From Streptomyces cinnamoneus (GTDB lineage: Bacteria > Actinomycetota > Actinomycetes > Streptomycetales > Streptomycetaceae): 64,000 nt of DNA. A program made the position numbers and the translations under genes. The notes under the pieces are model-generated. The model did no database searches. It was not told the DNA's origin and worked only from the letters and a program-made list of their open reading frames with translations. The DNA is taken from assembly GCF_002939475.1 (NCBI RefSeq), contig NZ_PKFQ01000001.1, positions 4,833,001 through 4,897,000 on the forward strand, given 5' to 3'. Below are positions 8,714 to 17,000 of the stretch, piece by piece. How positions within the stretch are numbered: the first letter of the stretch is position 1; each line of letters opens with the position of its first letter.

Positions 8714-9640
8714 CTAGGCGTCGCGCTTGAGGAGCGAGGTGTAGGCGCCCCCCAGGGCGACCGCCGTCGCGCCCAGCATGATCCACAGCGGCGTCCAGCC
8801 GGTGGGGCCGCCGAGGGTGTTGACGTCGTAGAGGGCGGCCATCTGGCTGGGGATCGAGTAGCCGAACAGGGCGTCCCGCACGTCCTGGAGGCTGGACGTG
8901 TCCATGAACAGCGCCATGATCAGCGGCAGGAGGACGATGCCGAGCATCGTCGTGATGGCACCGGCGGCGTGCCGCACCACCGTCCCGACGGCCAGCGAGA
9001 CCACGCCGAGCAGCGACACGAACAGGCTCATGCCGATCGTCGCCCGCACCCACTGCTCCCCGCTGGGGTCCACCGAGGCCAGGTGACCGGCGAAGACGTC
9101 GTCGGCCACCGCCACGATCCCCGTGCTCAGCAGCGTGATCGTGAAGGTGAGCAGGAAGAACACGACGGCCTTGGCCGTCAGCACGCGGGCCCGGTCCGGG
9201 CAGGCGGTCAGCGTCGTGCGGATGAGGCCGGTGCCGTACTCCGAGGAGATCGTCAGGACGCCCAGCGTGATCACGCACATGACGCCGAGCATCACGCCGT
9301 AGAGGCCGAGGACCAGGACGGACCCGGTGTTCTCGCCGGTGGAACCGTTCGTGGACCCGAGCGCGACGGCGATCAGCAGTCCGATGCCCACCGTGAGCAC
9401 GACCATGGTGCCCAGCGTCCACATCGTGGACCGCAGGGAACGGATCTTGGTCCACTCGGCGGCGAGCGCGTCGGTGAGCGTGGCCCTGCGCAGGGGGATC
9501 GGCGACACGTAGCCGCCGACGGGCGTCTGACCGGGCCAGTAGCCCTGCGTCTGCGGCTGGGGCTGCGGCGGGAAGGCCGGGCTCGCCGGCGGCACGGGCG
9601 GCTGCTGCGGGGGCGCGGTGTGCTGCTGCGGGGTGTTCAT
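8714..9640 (-). CDS. ABC-2 type transporter permease, first pair
   Basis: 308 aa membrane subunit of an ABC exporter. Residues 1-45 are a Pro/Gln-rich cytosolic extension, unusual for the family, followed by the typical LAAEWTKIRSLRSTMWTL entry motif and about six membrane segments. A conserved SSEYGTGLIRTTL segment after the second helix is typical of the ABC-2 permeases paired with Streptomyces drug-type ATPases. It ends LLKRDA. Its start ATG overlaps the stop of the ATPase gene (TCAT on the plus strand at 9637-9640, i.e. ATGA), so the two are translationally coupled. Substrate unknown; a close paralogue lies at 11065. Confidence 0.9.
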   Translation of the reverse strand: MNTPQQHTAPPQQPPVPPASPAFPPQPQPQTQGYWPGQTPVGGYVSPIPLRRATLTDALAAEWTKIRSLRSTMWTLGTMVVLTVGIGLLIAVALGSTNGSTGENTGSVLVLGLYGVMLGVMCVITLGVLTISSEYGTGLIRTTLTACPDRARVLTAKAVVFFLLTFTITLLSTGIVAVADDVFAGHLASVDPSGEQWVRATIGMSLFVSLLGVVSLAVGTVVRHAAGAITTMLGIVLLPLIMALFMDTSSLQDVRDALFGYSIPSQMAALYDVNTLGGPTGWTPLWIMLGATAVALGGAYTSLLKRDA

Positions 9641-10842
9641 CGGGCGTCCTGACTGTCGCGCTTGGTCAGATCGGCGGGGGCGGCGGCTGCCGGCTTCGCC
9701 TGCGGGGTGGCGGGCGCGGGGCCGGTGGCCGGGGCGCCGCTCGGCGCCGCCGGCACCGGGACGGCGGGCGGGGCGGCCTGGGGCGGCTGCGGGGCGCCCT
9801 GGGCGTACGGGTTCGGCTGCTCGCCCGGCAGGGCCGGGTATGCCTGCTCGGGCCGGACCGCGGGGGCCGGGGCGTAGGGCTGCCAGCCGGGCTGGGCCGG
9901 GGCCTGGAAGCCGGCGCGCTGGTCGGCGGTCGAGCGGTAGTCGACCGCTCCCTGCGTCATGCGCATGTAGGCCTCCTCCAGGGAGGCCTGGTGCGGGGAG
10001 AGCTCCCAGAGGCGGACGTCCGCCCCGTGGGCCACGTCGCTGATGCGCGGCAGGGCCAGGCCCACCACGCGCAGGGCGCCGTCCTGCTCGGGCAGCACCC
10101 GGCCGCCGGCCTCGACCAGGGCGGAGGTGAGCTTCTCGCGCGCCTCCGGCTCGCCCTCGGGCGTCCGGACGCGGGCGAAGTCCGAGGAGTTCGCGGAGAT
10201 GAAGTCCTTGACGCTCATGTCGGCCATGAGCTGGCCGCGCCCGATGACGATCAGGTGGTCGGCGGTCAGGGCCATCTCGCTCATCAGGTGCGAGGAGACC
10301 AGGACCGTGCGGCCCTCGGCCGCGAGCCGCTTCATGAGGTTGCGGACCCAGAGGATGCCCTCGGGGTCGAGCCCGTTGACCGGCTCGTCGAAGAGCAGCA
10401 CCTGGGGGTCGCCCAGCAGCGCCGCGGCGATGCCCAGGCGCTGGCCCATGCCGAGGGAGAAGCCGCGGGTGCGCTTCTTGGCCACCTCCCGCAGGCCGAC
10501 GACGTCGAGGACCTCGTCGACGCGCTGGGCCGGGATGCCGCCGAGCTGGGCGAGGGAGAGCAGGTGCGTACGGGCGCTGCGGCCGCCGTGCACGGCCTTG
10601 GCGTCGAGCAGGGCGCCGACCTGGCGGGGCGCGTTGGGCAGCTTGTGGTAGGGCAGACCGCCGATGGTGACCCGGCCGGAGGTGGGTACGTCCAGGCCGA
10701 CGATCATGCGCATGGTCGTCGACTTGCCGGAGCCGTTGGGCCCCAGGAACCCGGTGACCATGCCTGGCCGCACGTGGAACGACAGGTTGTGCACGGCCGT
10801 CTTGGCGCCGTAGCGCTTCGTCAGGCCGACTGCCTCGATCAT
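9637..10842 (-). CDS. ABC transporter ATP-binding protein, first pair
   Basis: 401 aa. The ATPase domain (about 1-215) shows Walker A GPNGSGKST (34-42), the signature SLGMGQ, Walker B VLLFDEP and the H-loop SSHLMSEM. The following domain is typical of drug-exporter type ATPases. The last 100 residues are a Pro/Ala/Gln-rich extension not needed for ATPase activity. Together with the Pro/Gln-rich N-terminus of the partner permease this suggests a matched disordered pair. The start at MIEAVGLTKRYG (10842) is preferred over an ATG 8 codons upstream because family members begin with this motif and GAGGGG lies at suitable distance. Substrate unknown. Confidence 0.9.
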   Translation of the reverse strand: MIEAVGLTKRYGAKTAVHNLSFHVRPGMVTGFLGPNGSGKSTTMRMIVGLDVPTSGRVTIGGLPYHKLPNAPRQVGALLDAKAVHGGRSARTHLLSLAQLGGIPAQRVDEVLDVVGLREVAKKRTRGFSLGMGQRLGIAAALLGDPQVLLFDEPVNGLDPEGILWVRNLMKRLAAEGRTVLVSSHLMSEMALTADHLIVIGRGQLMADMSVKDFISANSSDFARVRTPEGEPEAREKLTSALVEAGGRVLPEQDGALRVVGLALPRISDVAHGADVRLWELSPHQASLEEAYMRMTQGAVDYRSTADQRAGFQAPAQPGWQPYAPAPAVRPEQAYPALPGEQPNPYAQGAPQPPQAAPPAVPVPAAPSGAPATGPAPATPQAKPAAAAPADLTKRDSQDAR

Positions 10843-11064
10843 TCTCCGCCCCTCACGAACTGGCACAGGGCGTTAGCCCCCGTAAGGGTAAGGAGGATAA
10901 ACGAGTGGTTGACGGTTCCTGGAGAACCGCACGTCACGGAGGGTGCCCGGAAGGAACCGGAAGGCGGCGCGGGTGGTGCCGGTGGGTCGGGAGCGCCTGG
11001 TGGGGCGGTCGTGCGATCACGGGACGTGACGGGAGACGGTGGGGGAGGGGTGTGCGGACACGGT

Positions 11065-11835
11065 CTAGGCGTCCCGCTTCTTCAGCAGCGCGTACCCCCC
11101 GGCCAGGGCGGCCACGACCCACAACACCATGATCGCGAAGCCGCCCCAGGGTCCGTACGGGGCGTCGCTGTCGCGGGTCACCACCTGCATGACCTTCTGG
11201 CCCGCCTGGTCGGGGAGGTAGCGGCCCACCTTCCGCGTCGCGGGCACGTTCCCCAGGATGTTGGAGATGAGGAAGAAGAACGGCATCAGAATGCCGAGCG
11301 AGAGCATCGGGCTGCGCAGCATCGTCGCGACGCCCATCGAGAACACCGCGATCAGCGTCATGTAGAGGCCGCCGCCGACCACCGCGCGCAGCACGCCCGG
11401 ATCGCCGAGTTGTGCCTTGTGGCCGTCGAGCATCGCCTGTCCGACGAAGAAGGTCACAAAGCTGGTGACCATTGCGACGGCGAATGCGAGCAGCGCGGCA
11501 ATAGCGATCTTGCAGGCCAGAAAGGTGCCGCGCTGCGGAACGGCGGCGAGGGAAGTGCGGATCATTCCGGTGCTGTATTCGTTGGAGACCACCAGAACAC
11601 CGAAAACGATCAATGCGAGCTGGCCGAGTCCCATACCGGCGAAGCTCGTATAGGTGGGATCGAAAAGGATCTTGTCTTTCTCCGGCATGCCGTCGAAGGC
11701 GTTCGCGGTCAGCGCGCTGATCAGCGCGCCCAGGCCGACGGTCACCACCACGGCCAGCCCGAGCGTCCACACCGTGGAGCGCACGGATTTGATCTTCGTC
11801 CATTCCGATCGCAGGACCTGGGCCGCCACCGCCAT
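11065..11835 (-). CDS. ABC-2 type transporter permease, second pair
   Basis: 256 aa with about six membrane segments. It is paralogous to the permease at 8714: same entry motif (LRSEWTKIKSVRSTVWTL), a SNEYSTGMIRTSL segment and a KKRDA end, but without the Pro/Gln-rich N-terminal extension. Two starts are possible: GTG at 11841, overlapping the ATPase stop as GTGA, or ATG at 11835. AGGGA lies 8 bases before the ATG, so I prefer the ATG. The gene uses somewhat more A/T-ending codons in its middle (about 11,460-11,690) than its neighbours. Substrate unknown. Confidence 0.85.
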   Translation of the reverse strand: MAVAAQVLRSEWTKIKSVRSTVWTLGLAVVVTVGLGALISALTANAFDGMPEKDKILFDPTYTSFAGMGLGQLALIVFGVLVVSNEYSTGMIRTSLAAVPQRGTFLACKIAIAALLAFAVAMVTSFVTFFVGQAMLDGHKAQLGDPGVLRAVVGGGLYMTLIAVFSMGVATMLRSPMLSLGILMPFFFLISNILGNVPATRKVGRYLPDQAGQKVMQVVTRDSDAPYGPWGGFAIMVLWVVAALAGGYALLKKRDA

Positions 11836-11837
11836 CG

Positions 11838-12818
11838 TCACGATCCCTTCTTCCGCCAGTCGGCTCCCCAGGCCCCCGCGGGGGCCTTTGCCCCGGCCGC
11901 GGACCGCTGGTGGTTCTCGTGCGCGTGGTACTCCACCGAACCGGCGGTGAGCCGCATGAAGGCCTCCTCCAGGGACGCCTGCTGGGGACTGAGCTCGTGC
12001 AGCACGATCCGGTGCCGGGCCGCCAGCTCGCCCAGGTGCGCGGCGTCCTCGCCCGTCACCTCCAGGGCGCCGTCGGCGCCGGGCGCGACGTCGATGCCGG
12101 CGCCGTGCAGCACGTCCCGCAGCCGCTCGGCGTCCGGCGAGCGCATCCGGACGTACGAGCGCGAGTTCTCGCTGATGAAGTCGGACATGCTCATGTCGGC
12201 CATCAGCCGGCCGCGACCGATGACGATCAGATGGTCGGCGGTCAGGGCCATCTCGCTCATCAGGTGCGAGGAGACGAAGACCGTACGGCCCTGGGCGGCC
12301 AGCCCCTTCATCAGGTTGCGGATCCAGTGGATGCCCTCGGGGTCGAGCCCGTTGACCGGCTCGTCGAACATCAGGATCCGGGGGTCGCCCAGCAGCGCCG
12401 CCGCGATGCCCAGGCGCTGGCCCATGCCCAGCGAGAAGCCCTTGGTGCGCTTCTTCGCCACCGAGGTGAGGCCGACGGTGTCCAGCACCTCCCGCACCCG
12501 GGCGGGGGCGATCCCGTTGCTCTGGGCCAGACACAGCAGGTGGTGGTAGGCGCTGCGACCGCCGTGCATGGCCTTGGCGTCCAGCAGGGCCCCGACGGCC
12601 CGCAGTGGGTCGCGCAGCTCCCGGTAGTGCCGGCCGTCGATGCGGACCGTGCCGCTGGTGGGGTTGTCGAGGTCCAGCATCATCCGCATGGTCGTCGACT
12701 TGCCCGCACCATTGGGGCCCAAGAAGCCGGTGATGATGCCGGGGCGCACGGTGAACGTGAGGTGATCGACGGCGCGCACGTCGCCGTAGTGCTTGGTCAG
12801 GCCCTCAAGCTCGATCAT
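11838..12818 (-). CDS. ABC transporter ATP-binding protein, second pair
   Basis: 326 aa ATPase with Walker A GPNGAGKST (34-42), signature SLGMGQRLG, Walker B ILMFDEP and SSHLMSEMALTADH. The region up to about residue 230 is highly similar to the ATPase at 9637, so the two ABC pairs are tandem duplicates. This copy lacks the long Pro/Ala-rich C-terminal tail. Start at MIELEGLTKHYG (12818), judged by alignment to its paralogue; the ribosome binding site is weak (GACGGA). It is followed by its permease with an overlapping or 2-base junction. It is a predicted exporter of an unknown hydrophobic compound; self-resistance or lipid export are both possible. Confidence 0.9.
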   Translation of the reverse strand: MIELEGLTKHYGDVRAVDHLTFTVRPGIITGFLGPNGAGKSTTMRMMLDLDNPTSGTVRIDGRHYRELRDPLRAVGALLDAKAMHGGRSAYHHLLCLAQSNGIAPARVREVLDTVGLTSVAKKRTKGFSLGMGQRLGIAAALLGDPRILMFDEPVNGLDPEGIHWIRNLMKGLAAQGRTVFVSSHLMSEMALTADHLIVIGRGRLMADMSMSDFISENSRSYVRMRSPDAERLRDVLHGAGIDVAPGADGALEVTGEDAAHLGELAARHRIVLHELSPQQASLEEAFMRLTAGSVEYHAHENHQRSAAGAKAPAGAWGADWRKKGS

Positions 12819-12904
12819 TCCGTCACGGTAAGGGCGCCCGCCGGGCCCCGCCACCGGTGGCGCGCACTCCGGGAAAGCGGACCGACACCACTCGGGGAAG
12901 CCGG

Positions 12905-12949
12905 TCAGCGCGCCCCGCCCCCGGCCCGAGGCCGTGCGGGGCGCGCTGA
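12905..12949 (-). terminator. Terminator after filP
   Basis: Perfect 14-bp stem (arms 12905-12918 and 12936-12949) with a 17-base GC-rich loop lies about 45 bases past the filP stop, in the gap before the ABC ATPase start. Confidence 0.65.
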
Positions 12950-12992
12950 GGACAGGATCCCCCCGGACGAATGACGGTCGTACGCCGCGTCG

Positions 12993-13931
12993 TCAGCGGC
13001 TCTGCTGGGCCGGGACGCCCCGCGAGATCGGCTCGTCGTCGCCGGGCACGCCGGCCGCGGCCACCGCCGCGCCGGTCAGCGTGGCCAGCATCTCGCGGAC
13101 GTTGGTCAGCTGGGCGTTGATGCTGTCGCGGCGGTTGGTCAGCGCCGCCAGCTCGCGCTCGGACTCGCTGCGGATGCGGTCCGCCTTGGCGTTGGCGTCG
13201 GCCACGATGTCCTCGGCCTGGCGCTGCGCGGTCTCCACCGTCTGGCGGGCGCGGCGCTCGGCGTCCGTGCGCAGCTTCTCGGCCTCCAGGCGCAGCTGCT
13301 CGGCGCGGTGCTCGATCTCCGCCAGCCGCTTCTCGGCCTTGGCCTGGCGGGAGGCGAGGTCGCGCTCGGACTGCTCGCGGCGCTTGGCCAGGTTGGTCTC
13401 GAAGTCCGCGGCGGCCTGGGCGGCCTTGGCCCGGGTCTCCTCGAAGAGGGCGTCCGCCTCCTCGCGCTTGGACTGGGCGTCCTTCTGCGCCTCGGCACGC
13501 AGCGTGGCGGCGTCGCCCTTGGCCTTCTCGACGATCCGCGCGCCCTCGTCCTCCGCCTTCGCCTTGCGGTCGGCGGCGAACGACTCGGCGTCGTTGCGCA
13601 CCTGCTGGGCGGCCGACTCCGCCAGCTCGCGGTGCTGCTCGGCGGCGCGCCGGGCCTCCTCACGCAGGTCCTTGGCCTCTTCCTCGGCCAGCCGGAGGAT
13701 CTTCTCGACCCGCGCGCCGAGGCCGGCGTAGGAGGGCTCCGCGTCATTGATCTGAGCCTGAGCGTTCTGCGTCTCGAGGTGGAGCTCCTCGATGCGCTTT
13801 TCCAGAGAGGTGATCCGGGCCAGTGCGCTGTCACGGTCCGCTACGAGCTTCGTAATGCGGTCGTCCACCTGGCCGCGGTCGTATCCACGCCGCACCAACT
13901 CGAAGCCGAAGGGGGAGGAAGTGTCGCTCAT
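12993..13931 (-). CDS. filP: FilP, intermediate-filament-like coiled-coil protein
   Basis: FilP forms filaments that give Streptomyces hyphae rigidity and works with Scy and DivIVA at growing tips. The 312 aa protein starts MSDTSSPFGFELVRRGYDRGQVDDRI, the family N-terminus resembling the start of DivIVA, and is then almost entirely coiled coil (about 25-285), rich in Ala, Glu, Arg and Lys. A short flexible tail ends GVPAQQSR. No membrane segment. It is directly followed on the same strand by scy upstream, as in S. coelicolor, where the pair is genetically and physically linked. Start ATG 13931 has AGGAA upstream. About 124 bases separate it from scy, with no clear terminator, so both read-through and an own promoter are possible. 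Confidence 0.93.
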   Translation of the reverse strand: MSDTSSPFGFELVRRGYDRGQVDDRITKLVADRDSALARITSLEKRIEELHLETQNAQAQINDAEPSYAGLGARVEKILRLAEEEAKDLREEARRAAEQHRELAESAAQQVRNDAESFAADRKAKAEDEGARIVEKAKGDAATLRAEAQKDAQSKREEADALFEETRAKAAQAAADFETNLAKRREQSERDLASRQAKAEKRLAEIEHRAEQLRLEAEKLRTDAERRARQTVETAQRQAEDIVADANAKADRIRSESERELAALTNRRDSINAQLTNVREMLATLTGAAVAAAGVPGDDEPISRGVPAQQSR

Positions 13932-14055
13932 GGGGTTCCTGTCATTGGAGACCTGTGAGGTGATAGAGGGAATCCTAGGGGCGTGAGCGGCGTGTCATCG
14001 TGCAGATGGTTGTAGACAGTTGGGGAATCTGGAAAACGAACCCTCGATTGAGTGG

Positions 14056-17000
14056 CTACTTCTGGGACTGCTTGCCACCCGATCGAGTAGCGCCGACACC
14101 TGCCGTCGCCTTCACCCCGCCGTCCTTGGAGCCGCCTGCCCCGGGGGACTCAAATGATTCCAACGCCTCCAACACGTCCTGGACACGGGAAATCTCGGCC
14201 TGAATGTCCTCACGGCGACGGACCAGCACCTCCAACTCCCGCTTTCCTTCCTCCAGAAGCCGTGCGGCCTCCTCCTGAGCCTCGGTGCGCAGGCGCTCCG
14301 CCTCGCGTACGGCGGCGGCCTTCTTCTGCTCCGCCTCCTTGATCAGGCCCTCGGCCTTCTTCACGGCGGCGATGCGCACCTTGTTGGCCTCCCCGGCCGC
14401 CTCGGAACGCAGCTTCTCCGCCTTCTTCTCGGCGCTCGCCAGCTGCTCCGTGGCCGCCTCGACCAGCTTGTCGCAGCGCTCGCCCGCCGACTGCATCGCC
14501 TCGGCCGCCTCCCGGCGGGCGCGCTCGTGCAGCTCCTCCACCTCGGCCTCGATGCGGGACCGCAGGTCCTCGGCCCGCTCCCTTATGCCGGTGGCGTCCC
14601 CACGGGCCTCGGACAGCAGGCTGTTGGCGTCCGCCCGGGCCTGCTCGACCAGGGCGTTGCCCTCGCCGGTCGCCTCCGCGACGATCCGCTCGGCCTCGCG
14701 GCGGGCCGCGCCCACCATCGTGTCGGCCTGCTCCTCGGCCGCGGCGGCGGCCCGCAGGGCCTCCTCCTGCGCCTTGGCGACGAGGGCGTCGGCCTGCTCG
14801 GCGGCGTCCGCCAGCCGCCTGGCGCCCGCGTCCCGCGCCTCGTCGACCGTGCGTTCGCCCTCGGCCCGCGCCTCGGCGCGCAGCCGCTCGGCCTCCAGCA
14901 CGGCGTCGGCCTTGATCTTCGCGGACTCGGCGCGGGTGCTGTTGGCGTCCTCCTGGGCGGCCGCGAGGGCCTCGCCGGCCTCGGTGGCCATCCGCTCGGC
15001 CTCGGCGGTCGCCTCGGCGATGAGGCTGTCCGCCTGCTCGGCGGCCTCCGCCCGGCGGGCGTTCGCCGCCTCGCGGGCCTCGTCGGTGGTGCGGCCGGCC
15101 TCGTCCCGGGCGGCCTCCAGCACCGCGTCGGCGTCGGCCCGCAGCCGCTCCGCCTCCGCGCCCGCCTCGGCCAGGGTGCGCTCGGCCTGCTCGGTGGCCT
15201 CCGCCCGGTGCGCCGTCGCCGCCGCCTGGGCCTCGGCCAGGGCGCGGGCGGCCTCGTCGGCCATCTTCCGCGCCTCGTCCGCCGCCTTGGCGATCAGCTC
15301 GTCCGCCTGCTCGGCGGCCTCCGCCCGGCGGGCGTTCGCCGCCTCGCGCGCCTTGTCCAGGATGCGGTCGGCGTCGTCCTGCGCGGACGAGGTCAGCTCG
15401 GCCGCCTCGTTGACGATCCGCTCCGCCTCGGCGCGGCCCTCGGTGCGCATCTTGTTCGCGTCCTCGCGGGCCTCCGCCCGCGTCCGCGCCGCGTCCTGCT
15501 CCGCCGACGCCAGCGCGTCGGAGGCGTCGGTCCGCATCTGCTGCGCCTTGGCGGACGCGTCCGCCACCATCCGCTCGGCCTCGGCGGTCGCCTTGGCGAC
15601 CACCGCGTCGGCCTTCTCGTCGGCCTTCGCCTTGGCCTCGGCCGCGGCGGCCCGCAGCCGCTCCGCCTCCGCGGCGGCGTCGGCGAGGGTGCGCTCGGCC
15701 TGCTCGGCGGCCTCCGCCTGCTGGGCGTCGGCGGCCTCGCGGGCCTCCTCCACGGTGCGGGTGGCCTCGGCGACCAGGCGTTCGGCCTCGGTGGTCGCCT
15801 CCGAGACGAGCTCGTCGGCCTGCCGGGCCGCCTCCGACCGGCGGGCGTTCGCGGCCTCGCGGGCCTCGTCGACCGTACGGGCCGCCTCCGCGCGCAGCCG
15901 CTCCGCGTCGGCGTCCGCCTCGGCCCGGTGGGCCTCGGCCGCCTCGCGGGCCTTCTCCTCGAACAGGGCCGCGTCCTTGCGGGCGGCCTCCACCATCTCG
16001 GCCGCGTCGGCGATGAGCCGGTCCGCGTCCGCCGACGCCTCCGCCCGGTGCGCGTCGGCGGCCTCACGGGCTTCCTCCACGGTGCGGGTGGCCTCGGCGG
16101 CCATCTTCTCCGCCTCGGCCGTGGCCTCGGCGATCAGCTCGTCGGCCTGCTGGGCCGCCTCCGCCCGGCGGGCGTTGGCCGCCTCGCGGGCCTCGTCGAC
16201 CATGCGCGCGGCCTCCGCCCGCAGCCGGTCGGCGTCCGCGTCGGCGTCGGCCACGGTGCGCTCGGCCTGCTCGGCGGCCTCGGCCCGCTGGGCGTCGGCG
16301 GCCTCGCGGGCCTCCTCCACGGTGCGGGTGGCCTCGGCGACCAGGCGCTCGGCCTCGGTGGTCGCCTCCGCGACCAGCTCGTCGGCCTGCCGCGCCGCCT
16401 CCGAGCGCCGGACGTTCGCCGCCTCGCGGGCCTCGTCCAGCACCCGGGCCGCGTCCGCGAGCGTCTGCTCGGCCTGCTGCTCCGCGGCCTCCGAGGCGGC
16501 CTTCGCCTCCGCACGGGTGCGCGCCGCGTCCTCGTCCGCGCGCTCGCGCTCGGCGTACGCCTCGGCGCGGACCCGGTCCGCCTCGATCTGAGCGTCCGTC
16601 ACCGTGCGCTCGGCGTTGTGCTCGGCCGCCGAACGCAGCCCGGCGATCTCCTCCTCGGCCTGCTCGTGCAGCCCGGCCACCGCGTCCCGCACCTGCTGCG
16701 CGGTCTGCTCCGCGGCGGCGACCAGCTCGGACGCCCGCCGCTCGGCCTCCTCGACCAGGCGCCGGCTCTCCTCCTGAGCCTCGGCGACCCGTGTGCGCGC
16801 CGACGCCAGCAGCTCCTCGCTCTGCTCGCGCGCCGCCTCGCGCTCGGCCTGCGCCTCCGTACGGGCGTCACCGAGCAGCTCCTCCGCCTCGCGGCGGCGG
16901 CGGGCGGCCTCCTCCTGCGCGGCGGTCAGCGCCTCGGCGGCCTCGGCGGCCGTCCGCTCGGCGGCGGCGTTCGCCTCGGCCCGCACCCGGTCGGCCGCCT

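Noticed and set aside
14959..16431. Regularly spaced repeats that could suggest a CRISPR array
   Set aside because: The 120-bp period is protein-coding, in frame with scy, and the units have no separate spacer sequences.
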